Positions 7,165-16,226 of a stretch of 31,522 nt of DNA are shown piece after piece. The DNA lies in assembly GCA_900759475.1 (NCBI GenBank), contig CAAEVK010000015.1, positions 1-31,522 on the forward strand. The letters run 5' to 3'. Numbering within the stretch: position 1 is the first letter of the stretch; the number at the start of each line of letters is the position of its first letter. The position numbers and the translations under genes were made by a program. Source of the stretch: Clostridia bacterium. GTDB taxonomy: Bacteria; Bacillota; Clostridia; TANB77; CAG-508. Below the pieces are notes generated by a model. The model saw only the letters and a program-made list of their open reading frames with translations. It was not told the origin of the DNA and searched no databases.

Positions 7165-9575
7165 CTATTTCCTTAGCTCTGCCCCTAGTTCCTTTTGTAA
7201 ATCTTCAATGATATTTCCCATTATTGTGTTAATTTCTTCTTCATTTAATGTTTTTTCATTAGAGCGAAATGTTAATGCATATGCTACACTCTTTTTTCCT
7301 TGTCCTAATTTTTCACTTCTATATATATCAAATAGTTCTAATTTCTCCAATACCTTTTTGCATTTTTTTGTTATTATTTTTTCTATTTTACCTACTTCTA
7401 TGTTTTCTTCTACTACAATAGCAATATCTCTTTCTACTGCTGGAAATTTAGATGTTTCTTTATATTTAATATCTTCTTTTCCATATTTTACTAATTTATC
7501 TACATATATTTCTGCTACATATACTTCTTCTGAAACATCATAATTTTGTGTTACAATTGGATGAATTTGGCCTAAAATAGCAATTACATCATTTCCAACT
7601 GTTATTTTTGCAGTTCTTCCTGGGTGATAAGAACCGTATGTCTTCAACACTTGCTATTTCGTACCTTTTTACATAAGAAACATCTAATATATTTTCTACT
7701 ATTCCTTTTAAAATATAAAAATCCATATTCTTTCCATAACCAGCTAAAGTTAGCATATTATCTTCTTGTGGTAATTTTTCTTGTTGTATATGATTTTCTA
7801 TATTTCTATAAGTTCTTGAAAAATCAAATAATCTTACTCCGTATATTCTTTTTAGCATAATTTGTAGCAATTGATTGCATTATACTTGGAATAGTGCTTA
7901 CTCTCATAATAGCATAATCTTTACTTAATGGATTTTTTACTTTAATTATTTGTTGCATTAATTCTTTGTTTTGATTAACAGCACATTTTTCTAATTCTTT
8001 TTCACTTAAAAATCCATAGGTATATATTTCGGAGTATCCTTTGCTTACTAATAGGCTTTTTAATCTATCTTCTAATTTTTGTTCTTTATTTTTTCCTCCT
8101 AATGTTGTTTCTGCATTAATGAGAGTACTTCCCAACTTATCATATCCATAGAATCTTAAAATTTCCTCACTCAAATCTGCTTCTTGTTCTATGTCCATTC
8201 TATAATATGGTGGGATTGCAAAACCATTTTCAATTTTTATATCTAATTTTGTTAAAATTTCCTCCATTATTTGTTTTGATATGTTAGTACCTAATAAATG
8301 ATTTATTCTTTCTGGATAAAATTCAATTTTATGAACAGGCTGTTTTGTTGGGTATACATCAATTACCCCTTCAATTGCTTTACCTGCTTTTATTTGTTCT
8401 ACTAGTTCTACTGCACGGTTTACAGCACGTAAAGCATTTTCTGAAGATAAACCTTTTTCATACCTACTTGATGCCTCTGTTCTTAACCCTAATTCTTTTG
8501 CTGTAAGTCTTACACTTCCGCCATAAAATACAGCTGACTCAAAAACTACTGTATGTGTAGAATTTTCAATTTCTGAGTTTAGTCCCCCCATAACACCGGC
8601 AACAGCAACAGCTTTTTTCTCATCTGCAATTACTAAATTTCCACTATGCAACACTCTTTCTTGCTCATCCAATGTTGTTATTTTTTCTCCATTTTCCGCT
8701 CTTCTAACAATAATGTGTTTACCAGCAATAGAGTCTATGTCAAAAGCATGCATTGGTTGCCCCATTTCTAACATAACATAATTGGTAATATCTACAATAT
8801 TGTTAATTGCCCTCATACCACATGCTCTTAAACGTCTTTGCATCCATTCAGGTGAAGGTTCGATTTTTACATTTTCTACTGCTCTTGCAGTATATCGATA
8901 ACATAAATCTGGTGCCATAATATCCACCTTTAATCCATGAATATTATCTACCACCTTTTCTTTTTGTTCATCTATATTCTTTCTTGGATTTTTATAGGCG
9001 TTTCCTAAAGACATTGCGGTTTCTCTTCCTAGTCCTTCTATAGAAAAGCAATCCGGTCTATTAGGTGTTATTTCAAATTCAATAATATCTTCTCTTAAAT
9101 TTAATACTTCTACAATATCTTTTCCCAAATATTGTACATTATTACTTGGTAATATCATTATTCCATGTTCTATTTGCCCTTGGTAGTCATCAACATTTAA
9201 TCCTAATTCTCCAACAGAACACATCATTCCACATGATTCTACTCCTCTTAACATTCCTTTTTTTATTTTAACTCCTCCTGGAAGTTCTGAACCATCTTTT
9301 GCAATTGGAATAATATCTCCTACTTTTACATTATCTGCTCCAGTAACAATTTGAACAACTTCTTCCCCAATATCTACCTTAGTTACAATTAATTTATCCG
9401 CGTCTGGATGCTTACAAATTTCTAAAATTTTTCCAACCACAACATTTTTAATGTCATTTCCTTTTGATTCTATCGTTTCTACTTTAGAGCCAGTCATTGT
9501 TAAAATATCTGCCAATTCTTTGGGCTCTTTCTGAATATCTACATATTCTTTTAACCATTCTATACTTGCTTTCAT
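7165..9575 (-). CDS. pheT: Phenylalanyl-tRNA synthetase beta chain, needs two +1 shifts at CGG
   Basis: Beta subunit of the alpha2-beta2 PheRS, essential for charging tRNA-Phe. Domains in order: EMAP-like tRNA-binding domain (~40-150, HPDADKL), B3/4 editing region, B5 (~400-480), catalytic-like core, and the C-terminal anticodon-binding FDX-ACB domain starting SKFPAVERDIAIVV. The frame breaks twice. After codon 578, ATA CGG AGT must become ATA (C) GGA GTA, giving GVRLFDFSRTY. Seventy codons later, ATA CGG TTC must become ATA (C) GGT TCT, giving GSYHPGRTAKI. With both shifts the protein is 802 aa, the normal length; without them it is 583 aa and lacks the anticodon-binding domain. It lies 18 bp downstream of pheS under the same T-box. 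No other in-frame CGG was found. Confidence 0.95.
7634..7636 (-). other. +1 frameshift site CGGT in pheT (second)
   Basis: In-frame codon order GAC ATA CGG TTC becomes ATA (C) GGT TCT TAT, joining the two halves just before the conserved YHPGRTA motif. It is the only site of the six with T as fourth base. Confidence 0.78.
7839..7841 (-). other. +1 frameshift site CGGA in pheT (first)
   Basis: In-frame codon order AAT ATA CGG AGT becomes ATA (C) GGA GTA, leading into the conserved VRLFDFSRTY segment. The zero frame stops four codons later. Confidence 0.8.
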
Positions 9576-9593
9576 AATTTCCCTCCATTTAAA

Positions 9594-10613
9594 TTAAAAT
9601 TGTTTTAAAAATCGAACATCATTTTCATATAACAATCTCATATCATCTATTCCATATTTTGCCATAGCGATTCTTTCTACACCAAAGCCAAAAGCAAATC
9701 CTGTATATTCTTTTGGGTCAATTCCACAATATTTTAATACATTAGGATGTACCATTCCACAACCTAAAATCTCTATCCAGCCTTCACCTTTACATACTTT
9801 ACATCCCTTTCCTTTACACACAAAGCAAGATACGTCTACTTCTGCACTTGGTTCTGTAAATGGAAAATGATGTGGTCTAAAACGAATTTTTACATCTTGC
9901 CCTAAATACGTTCTTGTAAATACCTCTAATGTTCCTTTTAAATCTGCCATAGTAATATTTTTATCTACTGCCAAACCTTCAATTTGATGAAATACAGGTG
10001 AGTGAGTAGCATCTACGCTGTCTGAACGATATACTGTTCCTGGACATATAACTTTAATTGGTGGTTTTTGATTTTCCATTATCCTTGCCTGCATAGGAGA
10101 TGTTTGAGAACGTAATACAATGTTGTCTGTTATATACATTGTATCTTGTAAATCTCTTGAAGGGTGATCCTTTGGTGTATTTAGTTTATCAAAATTATAT
10201 TCTGCATATTCAATTTCTGGTCCATCAGCAATTTGATAACCAAGTCCAATAAAAATTTCTTTCACCCCGTCAATTAACTTTGTAATTGGGTGAAGAGAGC
10301 CAATTTCTTCTTTTTTACTTGGCATTGTTACATCTAACTTTTGTTGTTTTAAATTTTTTACTAATTCTTCTTGTTTTATTTTTTGTTCTGCTAATTCTAT
10401 TTTTTCTTCAATTTTATCTCTTGTTTTATTTACTAATTCCCCAATAATAGGCCTTTCTTCTGGCGCTAGAGCACCCATTCCTCTTAAAATAGAAGTTAAT
10501 TCTCCTTTTTTTCCTAAATACTTTATTCTAATTTCATTTAAAGTATTTAACTCCTTTGCCTCTTGTATTTCTTTTGTTGCAAGTTCCTCCATTGTTTTAA
10601 TTTTCTCTTGCAT
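9594..10613 (-). CDS. pheS: Phenylalanyl-tRNA synthetase alpha chain
   Basis: Catalytic subunit of PheRS (class II). It has an N-terminal coiled coil (~1-85) that binds tRNA. Motif 1 follows in the middle. Motif 2 includes PHHFPFTEPSAEVDV, and motif 3 is GFGFGVERIAMAKYG near the C-terminus. A Cys-rich insertion (CFVCKGKGCKVCKGEGW) is normal for this family. Length 339 aa is typical. It is the first gene of the T-box-controlled pheST operon; pheT follows after 18 bp. Only one out-of-frame CGG was seen and the gene is intact. Confidence 0.97.
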   Translation of the reverse strand: MQEKIKTMEELATKEIQEAKELNTLNEIRIKYLGKKGELTSILRGMGALAPEERPIIGELVNKTRDKIEEKIELAEQKIKQEELVKNLKQQKLDVTMPSKKEEIGSLHPITKLIDGVKEIFIGLGYQIADGPEIEYAEYNFDKLNTPKDHPSRDLQDTMYITDNIVLRSQTSPMQARIMENQKPPIKVICPGTVYRSDSVDATHSPVFHQIEGLAVDKNITMADLKGTLEVFTRTYLGQDVKIRFRPHHFPFTEPSAEVDVSCFVCKGKGCKVCKGEGWIEILGCGMVHPNVLKYCGIDPKEYTGFAFGFGVERIAMAKYGIDDMRLLYENDVRFLKQF

Positions 10614-10646
10614 TCTATCTATCTCCCTTCTTTATAAATTATACTT

Positions 10647-10900
10647 AAAAAGATGCATTTCTTCTATCCTTTTCATAGGACGAAATGCATCTTTTTCGCG
10701 GTACCACCTAAATTATTAGTTCTTACTAATCTCTTTTTAAAGCTGTAACGTAGCAACCGCTTTTATCTACTAAGTTTCAACAAAAGACCTTCAAAGTGAA
10801 ATTTCACAAATTTTTTATTAGTAGGCTTCCAGCCAATGACCTACTTTCTCTATTAATAATTTCCAAATTTGTTACTTTGCTTTGTCAATGGTTTTATTTA
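10647..10900 (-). promoter_or_regulatory. T-box leader (tRNA-Phe-sensing riboswitch) of pheST
   Basis: The minus strand carries the conserved T-box antiterminator sequence AGGTGGTACCGCG (plus 10697-10709), partly overlapping the competing terminator. That terminator stem is AAAAAGATGCATTTC (10647-10661) pairing with GAAATGCATCTTTTT (10682-10696). Upstream lies a long stem I region with ACAAATTT/AAATTTGT arms and GGCTGGAAGCC at the apex. A TTC triplet (plus 10798-10800) in the loop on the 3' side is a good phenylalanine specifier. Uncharged tRNA-Phe would favour antitermination and raise pheS/pheT expression. The exact transcription start was not fixed. Confidence 0.93.
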
Positions 10901-11200
10901 TAACAACATTATATTAACATACTTTTTGTAATTTTACAATAGTTTTTTACATTCTTTTATTTGTTTGTTTAAATAACCTACATCAAAAGAAAGATAATTG
11001 AGTCCGTTTATATTAAAGCACAAACAAAAACATCCACTATTTTTACATATACCTTTACTACCTTTCTGTCAAGTGTATAAAAGTAGAAATTTTCTAGCTT
11101 TTCTCCCATTTTTATTCTATAATTTATTTTCTTTTTGTCAATATTCTTTTATCTTCCTTTACTAAATTTTTAAAAAACTAAACTGTGTTTTACATAATGT
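10901..11200. other. AT-rich intergenic stretch without recognised features
   Basis: Lies between the T-box leader and the divergent promoter at 11202. It presumably contains the pheST promoter (a TATAAT reads on the minus strand near 10906-10913), but the -35 spacing is ambiguous. I see no ORF or strong hairpin. Confidence 0.5.
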
Positions 11201-11201
11201 A

Positions 11202-11230
11202 TTGACTTTTTTGTGTTTTTATTGTATAAT
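11202..11230 (+). promoter_or_regulatory. Near-consensus sigma-A promoter
   Basis: TTGACT (11202-11207), 17-bp spacer, TATAAT (11225-11230). It is the best promoter in the window, and it drives an RNA with no sizeable ORF. Confidence 0.85.
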
Positions 11231-11236
11231 AATTAC

Positions 11237-11463
11237 AAGATTAGCTTAAAGAAGCAAGTGGTTTGCTCTTATAAGTGAAATCTATTATATAGATACTCTT
11301 CTATTTTTTTCAACTCTCTAACTTAAGTTAAGTAATGTATTTGGTTGGATAAGATTAAGTTTTAAGAAGAGTTGAAGTAAGAAAATCTTAATAAGGAGGT
11401 TGTATGGAAGAGAGTATGTAGAACCAGAACACAATTGAAAGATTAGTGTTCTGGTTCTTTTAT
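11237..11463 (+). ncRNA. Candidate small RNA (~225 nt), promoter to terminator
   Basis: Transcript bounded by the strong promoter at 11202-11230 and a 13-bp terminator at 11420-11458. Internal hairpins include AGCAA/TTGCT near 11252, ATCTATTATATAGAT near 11280, and a long arm pairing TTCAACTCT (11309-11317) with AGAGTTGAA (11368-11376). Near the 3' end a perfect AAGGAGGT sits 4 nt before ATG GAA GAG AGT ATG TAG, a five-codon ORF. It could be a regulatory RNA with an anti-SD-complementary segment, or a leader peptide transcript. I could not match it to a known RNA family. The only longer ORF here is on the opposite strand and lacks signals. Confidence 0.6.
11420..11462 (+). terminator. Terminator of the candidate small RNA
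   Basis: AGAACCAGAACAC (11420-11432) pairs with GTGTTCTGGTTCT (11446-11458), followed by TTT. Strong 13-bp stem. Confidence 0.85.
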
Positions 11464-11523
11464 GTGTCTTTGTATATTTATCACCTTTTATATTCTTTGT
11501 AATATGTTTATTTTCTCTTGTCA

Positions 11524-11718
11524 TTATTTATCTATTAAATCATATCTTTTAAATATAGTAATAATCATACTATAAACTAATTTTTTTCCTAATAATTCTC
11601 TAAATTTTGCTGTTTTAGATTTTCCATCATTTCTATATTTTTCTAATTCTTTTCCCAAATTATCATATTCCAATAAAATATCTGCTAGTGCTTTTTCAAA
11701 TCTTTCTAATTTTTCCAT
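11524..11718 (-). CDS. Small acidic/basic helical protein after ferredoxin
   Basis: A 64-aa protein, mainly helical and charged in the first 45 residues, with a hydrophobic patch near VYSMIITIFKRY. The start ATG abuts the stop of the ferredoxin gene (11718 shared), so the two are translationally coupled. Function unknown; the pairing suggests it serves the ferredoxin or its redox partner. The family is not recognised. Confidence 0.7.
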   Translation of the reverse strand: MEKLERFEKALADILLEYDNLGKELEKYRNDGKSKTAKFRELLGKKLVYSMIITIFKRYDLIDK

Positions 11719-11930
11719 TAATCAATTTCACCTTCTACATTTTCTTCTAAAATCAATGCTTTTTTAGGACAAAAGTTAGAACATTTACCACATTTTATAC
11801 ATTTATTGTAATCTATTGTTGGGGCATTATTTCCTTCTTGTGACAATGCTCCTACTGGACATGCTTTTACTGCTGGGCATTGATGATTTTGTGGACAATT
11901 TTTAGTTATTATTTTTAATTTCTTTTCCAT
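11718..11930 (-). CDS. Small ferredoxin-like 4Fe-4S protein
   Basis: A 70-aa electron carrier. The C-terminal half has a classic cluster motif CIKCGKCSNFCPKKAL. The N-terminal half has cysteines at 12, 18 and 24 (NCPQNHQCPAVKACPVGAL), which with CP pairs could complete a second cluster, though spacing differs from CxxCxxCxxxCP. This layout is seen in small Clostridia ferredoxins annotated only as 4Fe-4S binding proteins. RBS AGGAG is 6 nt upstream of the ATG. It is followed directly by the 64-aa gene. Confidence 0.85.
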   Translation of the reverse strand: MEKKLKIITKNCPQNHQCPAVKACPVGALSQEGNNAPTIDYNKCIKCGKCSNFCPKKALILEENVEGEID

Positions 11931-12073
11931 TGTTGTTTTCTCCTATTAAATTTATTTATCTTGTTATATTATTTTGCATATATATGTACTGTTCTTCCAT
12001 TTACAGCTTAAACATTCTAGTTTTAATGCTACCGCTAATTATTAATATGTTGATGTAAATAGTTTTTCTTTTC

Positions 12074-13657
12074 TTATTTTTCTATTTGAGCTTCCCTTTC
12101 TTTTGAATCTAAAATTGCTTCACCTATTGCAAGCGAAATAAACTTAGAGAATACTACTGCGCTAGATATTTTGCTACTTGGAGATAATCCTGCTCGTAAT
12201 TCATTAATTACTCTTTGTTCTTTTTCTGGTATATCCATAGGAATATTAAATATCTCATCTATGTTATCCTTATTGCAATCATGCAAAGTAACTGCAGATA
12301 AATTTTTTAGAACATATTGATATACAGGAGAAATATTAAATCCATTATTTTTCATTTCTTCTAAAAAAACCTCAACTTGTTTGCCATTTCCTCGTATTGA
12401 TTGTGTCTCGATATCACCTTCCTTGCTAGTTCTCGTTACTAAACTCAAAAGGAGGTCTCCAAAATCTTGATGATTATCTGCTAATTGATTCATTATATTT
12501 TCAATATCTTCTGGAGTTGTAATTAAATGGTTATCTCTACATAATTTACTTAATGATACTACTTTATTTATATCTGTCAAAAGTAGTTCATCTTCATAGA
12601 AATATGTATAATGATGTATACCCTCTTTAATACCTTCTCTTGCCATTAGTTCGTAAAATTGATGTGCACTTTCAGGATCTTGCCAGTTCCACATACCAAC
12701 ATCTTCAGCACGATATCCTAATTGTGTTAAAAATGGTTGTGAAAATCCCTGTACACTTTCTCCCTCATATCCTAGCACATGCACTTTTGGATTAAAAATC
12801 TTTAATCTTTCAACTTCATTTTTAGGACATAAAATCCATGTATGCTCTGACAGTTCTATACTTCCTCGTGTAAAAGTATCCATTGGTGCTACACGACCAA
12901 TTTTTTCATTTGGTATATCATCAAAAGGAATTAAAACTGCATATTTACAATCATCCCAAGAACCATATATATGTGATGAAACTTCATCATTCATAGCCAT
13001 ATGAACAGTATCTCGTGCAAATATAAAAGAGTATTCATATTTTACCCCATTTATTATAACACTACTTTTGCCTTTTGCATTAGAATCTTTTGATGATTTT
13101 ATCATATTAGCAGTTGGTGGATACTTTGTTTTATGAACTCCTATTAATGATGATTTTGAAGAATAATCTCTAGGGTGCACAAATACACATCTATCTAGTT
13201 CAGAAAGTACAGGCTGAATTCCTTTACTCTCTAAAAGTTCTATTGCATCTGTTGGAGCAATTCCCATCTCATAAAGTGTACTTGCGTCTTCTATTAATTT
13301 AATCTTTTGTTTAATTTCTTTAAGCTTTGCTGATATTCCTGATGTTTCTAATTCTTGTTTAACCATTTCTCTTGCTTCATCTAGTTCTCTTTTAACTTCA
13401 CTAATTAATTTTGGAAGTTCTGAAAGTCTTTTAGATTGTGCTTTAAATTTTTTATACTCATATCTTCTCGTAATCCATTTTTCTATAAAAGAAAAATCAC
13501 CTCTTATAGTTATTCCTTCTGATTGTTCCCACTCAAGATCACATAGTCTATTGTGTATTGGATCTAACCCTTGTGTAATACTTCTTTCTTTTTCTTCATA
13601 TTTCACTTTTTGATTATTTAATTCTTCTAATTTTATTTTCTTTACTTCTTCTATCAT
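12074..13657 (-). CDS. Unknown 527-aa protein with N-terminal coiled coil
   Basis: Not recognised. Residues ~1-145 are strongly helical/charged (coiled coil with many Lys/Glu). Residues ~150-380 form a globular region containing GVHKTKYPP, ARDTVHMAMNDE, YAVLIPFDD and RGSIELSEHTWILCP. The rest is mixed helical. There is no signal peptide or TM segment, so it is cytosolic unless exported by a special system. It has RBS GGAAGAG and lies 12 bp after the 142-aa gene, last in a four-gene cluster with a secreted nuclease. No in-frame CGG. An effector, toxin or conflict-related role is conceivable only from context. Confidence 0.75.
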   Translation of the reverse strand: MIEEVKKIKLEELNNQKVKYEEKERSITQGLDPIHNRLCDLEWEQSEGITIRGDFSFIEKWITRRYEYKKFKAQSKRLSELPKLISEVKRELDEAREMVKQELETSGISAKLKEIKQKIKLIEDASTLYEMGIAPTDAIELLESKGIQPVLSELDRCVFVHPRDYSSKSSLIGVHKTKYPPTANMIKSSKDSNAKGKSSVIINGVKYEYSFIFARDTVHMAMNDEVSSHIYGSWDDCKYAVLIPFDDIPNEKIGRVAPMDTFTRGSIELSEHTWILCPKNEVERLKIFNPKVHVLGYEGESVQGFSQPFLTQLGYRAEDVGMWNWQDPESAHQFYELMAREGIKEGIHHYTYFYEDELLLTDINKVVSLSKLCRDNHLITTPEDIENIMNQLADNHQDFGDLLLSLVTRTSKEGDIETQSIRGNGKQVEVFLEEMKNNGFNISPVYQYVLKNLSAVTLHDCNKDNIDEIFNIPMDIPEKEQRVINELRAGLSPSSKISSAVVFSKFISLAIGEAILDSKEREAQIEK

Positions 13658-13669
13658 TTTTTCTCTTCC

Positions 13670-14098
13670 TTAATCAGTAATATATTTTATATTAATATTA
13701 TATATTCCTTTTAATTCCAAAGGATTTCTTAATATTATTCCAAACTTTTTATAACAAGCAATTTCATCAACATCTATTTCTTTTATATAATCGTAAATGT
13801 TGCTTAGTATAGCATTTTCATCTGTAAAGTTTAAATTTTTATATGGATTCGAACTTAAATCTAATTTATTATAGCCTTTTACATTTGGAATATAATCAGC
13901 CATTATTTTTTGCTTTCTAAATATAATTAAATATTCTAAATCTCTACCATATTTTATATTAAAATGTATTATTATTTCATTATCTTTTTTTTCTTCCATA
14001 AAATAACAGTTTACATTTTTATCAAAATCATCACGAAATTTTAATGCACTTTTTTTTATTATTTCTATTATTTTATTTACACTATCTTGTTTACTCAT
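13670..14098 (-). CDS. Unknown 142-aa protein, third gene of the nuclease cluster
   Basis: Soluble, acidic/aromatic alpha-beta protein with no signal peptide; ends YNINIKYITD. Its size and position between a secreted nuclease and a large unknown protein are reminiscent of immunity proteins, but no known immunity family is recognised and this is inference only. Start ATG 14098; RBS is GGGAG-like (plus CTCCC at 14105-14109). Very AT-rich (Ile/Lys/Asn-rich), like its cluster neighbours. Confidence 0.65.
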   Translation of the reverse strand: MSKQDSVNKIIEIIKKSALKFRDDFDKNVNCYFMEEKKDNEIIIHFNIKYGRDLEYLIIFRKQKIMADYIPNVKGYNKLDLSSNPYKNLNFTDENAILSNIYDYIKEIDVDEIACYKKFGIILRNPLELKGIYNINIKYITD

Positions 14099-14151
14099 TA
14101 CTTTTCTCCCTTAACTAAAGCATTTATATTATTATATTATTGTTTTATTTT

Positions 14152-14880
14152 TTACAAGATACTACTATTACCAGTTTTATAATCAATATTTATTCCTGGT
14201 TGTACATTATAAAGATAAACATTAAAGCATATACTTTTTCCAAGGTCTTTAACTGAAATAGCTTCCATTTGAACTCCACTTGCAACTAAATTGTCATTTT
14301 TATAGATTGGTGTAACTCTGTATAATACATGATTGCTTTCATCCTCTTTTAAATATTCTAATACTTCACTTTCAAACTTTGTCATATTTGTGTTAAGGTA
14401 TTTCGTTCCTGTTATAAGATTTTTCTTATTTGCATTTTCTGCTGATAAACTATGTGCTATTAAATGGCAACGATTGTATAAGTACCTACCACTTATCATA
14501 TCATATTCTTTATTATTCCAGCCTGTTGGTTCTATATGGCTAATAGATGTCCTACTCTCATCATCTTTTGGCATTGTATCTTTACCTAAATTTGCAAATG
14601 CTACTCCACATCTACCATAATTATCTAAATTACTATAGCTTTCAAAGCAATTACTATTAAAATATTTTTCTTCGAAAATTGGTTTATTATTATTTATTAT
14701 TACATAGGGTTTATTATCATATTCTGGTATATTATATATTTCATAAGAAACTATATTATTAAAGTCTTCATTAATCGTATTATTTTTTACTACGATGTTG
14801 CTAATAGCAACAGTCACTAATATAACGAAAATAGTTAATATTTGTTTCATATGATTATTTTTTTTTATATTATTACTCAT
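14152..14880 (-). CDS. Membrane-anchored DNA/RNA non-specific endonuclease, EndA-like
   Basis: A 242-aa protein with an N-terminal signal anchor at residues ~12-30, so the enzyme domain lies outside the membrane. The catalytic core resembles streptococcal DNA-entry nuclease EndA (beta-beta-alpha metal fold). YNRCHLIAHSL (His139; family motif DRGH) is followed by ENANKKNLITGTKYLN and NHVLYRVTPIY, and the domain ends in VQPGINIDYKTG. The Asp and Gly of DRGH are replaced by Asn and Cys; EndA-like proteins show variation here, so activity is likely but not certain. It could degrade extracellular DNA or act in DNA uptake. It is second in a cluster with a 12-bp gap to the upstream gene. Confidence 0.88.
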   Translation of the reverse strand: MSNNIKKNNHMKQILTIFVILVTVAISNIVVKNNTINEDFNNIVSYEIYNIPEYDNKPYVIINNNKPIFEEKYFNSNCFESYSNLDNYGRCGVAFANLGKDTMPKDDESRTSISHIEPTGWNNKEYDMISGRYLYNRCHLIAHSLSAENANKKNLITGTKYLNTNMTKFESEVLEYLKEDESNHVLYRVTPIYKNDNLVASGVQMEAISVKDLGKSICFNVYLYNVQPGINIDYKTGNSSIL

Positions 14881-14892
14881 AAATTACACCTT

Positions 14893-15486
14893 TTATATTA
14901 TTACAAATCTATCATTTACTTTTTTTACTGTATCTCCAACTTTAAAATTTGGGTATAATTCTTTTGGTCTTGAAATAAAACCTCCACCATCTTTGTAATT
15001 AAAAATCACCTTATCATTTGTTACTTCTTTTACTATAAATTCTTTGTTTTCATCAGCTTTCATTGAAGCATATAAATCATCTAATTTATACCATGCATCA
15101 TCATTTTTTATATCTATTTCTCCATTATAAATATTTAATTTTCCATTTTCATAAATTAGTTTTGTTCCAAAATTCCATTTATAAAATGTATCTTTATCTG
15201 TCTTATAAATATTATCATCCTTAATACCTTTTTCTTGCCACTCTTTTTTATTAGTTTCTGAAGTAACTACATATATTTCTTGTTCTTTTCCAGTTTTAGG
15301 ATTTAATAATGTAATTTTTGCATCATGCATACCGTATATAATATTTATATCTCCTTCTTCAATGCCTATTAACTTGTTTTCATTTTTTAATGCATTTGAA
15401 ACTTCTTTTAAAAAGTTAGAAACTATATTGCCAATTTTATTATTATTAATTTCTTTATCTATTTCTTTAAAATTATTTATATTCAA
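14893..15486 (-). CDS. Unknown 197-aa protein, first gene of the nuclease cluster
   Basis: Not recognised. The N-terminus (~1-45) is helical. The middle has a repeated beta-rich pattern around NIIYGMHDAKITLLNP and LIYENGKLNIYNGEID. The C-terminus looks like a small SH3-like beta barrel (PNFKVGDTVKKVNDRFVII). There is no signal peptide or TM. It lies 12 bp before the endA-like gene, so it is probably co-transcribed. The single CGG trinucleotide is out of frame (TAC GGT). Confidence 0.65.
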   Translation of the reverse strand: MNINNFKEIDKEINNNKIGNIVSNFLKEVSNALKNENKLIGIEEGDINIIYGMHDAKITLLNPKTGKEQEIYVVTSETNKKEWQEKGIKDDNIYKTDKDTFYKWNFGTKLIYENGKLNIYNGEIDIKNDDAWYKLDDLYASMKADENKEFIVKEVTNDKVIFNYKDGGGFISRPKELYPNFKVGDTVKKVNDRFVII

Positions 15487-15875
15487 TATATCACATTATC
15501 CTTTCTATAATTATTTTATTTAAAATTAAGGGAATTTTATTTAAACTAAAAACATTGAATTTTAAAACTTTATTTTAATAAATTGATACAAAAATTTTAA
15601 TACCTATTTACTATAACATGTTTTTCCAATTTTTGCACTATTTTTAAAAAATTTTATCTAATTTTTTTACAGATTATTTAAATAATATTAATTATATACT
15701 TTTTAGATGTTTTTCTAATACTACTGTTATAAAAGTAGTATTAGCTTTAGAAAATTTGCATATAAGTTCAATTCGTTGTTTTAGACATTCCTCAAATTGT
15801 AATTCTCTCTTAATTATCTTCATTTATTTGCACCATTCTTTCGTTTGAATTATTTTAATATTGTCTTTAGACAAC
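15487..15875. other. AT-rich gap with a weak 43-aa ORF
   Basis: The gap holds the presumed promoter of the nuclease cluster. On the minus strand (15823-15692) there is a 43-aa ORF beginning MKIIKRELQF that ends before the cluster. It has no clear RBS, so it may be a remnant (for example of a small helix-turn-helix or ribbon-type gene) or chance. Nothing else is seen. Confidence 0.35.
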
Positions 15876-15910
15876 AAAAAAATCAACCAGATTTTATTTT
15901 CTGATTGATT
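15871..15910 (-). terminator. Terminator downstream of tRNA-Leu
   Basis: AATCAACCAG (15881-15890) pairs with CTGATTGATT (15901-15910), with one mismatch. The minus strand continues into a seven-T run. Confidence 0.65.
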
Positions 15911-15951
15911 TTGTATCTATCTATTCAATTTAGTTCGAACAGATACGTCAT

Positions 15952-16039
15952 TGGTGCAGATGGCCGGAATCGAACCGGCACGGTTTATTCAACCGCAGGA
16001 TTTTAAGTCCTGTGCGTCTGCCAGTTCCGCCACATCTGC
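15952..16039 (-). tRNA. tRNA-Leu (anticodon TAA)
   Basis: Acceptor arms GCAGATG / CATCTGC, discriminator A, encoded CCA (15952-15954). Anticodon stem-loop CAGGACT-TAA-AATCCTG, long variable arm and GTTCGATTC T-arm. 88 nt, the class II form expected for leucine. Confidence 0.97.
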
Positions 16040-16226
16040 ATATTTTGAACTGACATTTGTTATTATACTACTTTTTATTTTAGTTTGTCAATACATTTTT
16101 TTCGTTTTTTGTCTTTTTCAGTTTTATGTCCATTCAAAAAATAATAGCAACGAAAAATCAATATATAATTTATGCAACTATTTTTTCCATTTCTTCTTTA
16201 TCGAGTTTTTTTATTTTTCAATATTT

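Noticed and set aside
7165..9575. pheT as a decayed pseudogene
   Set aside because: All domains remain conserved, it is co-transcribed with pheS, and both breaks are the same single-base type at CGG, unlike random decay.
11318..11524. 68-aa ORF on the minus strand opposite the candidate small RNA
   Set aside because: No RBS, low-complexity composition, and it lies antisense to a clear promoter-terminator unit.
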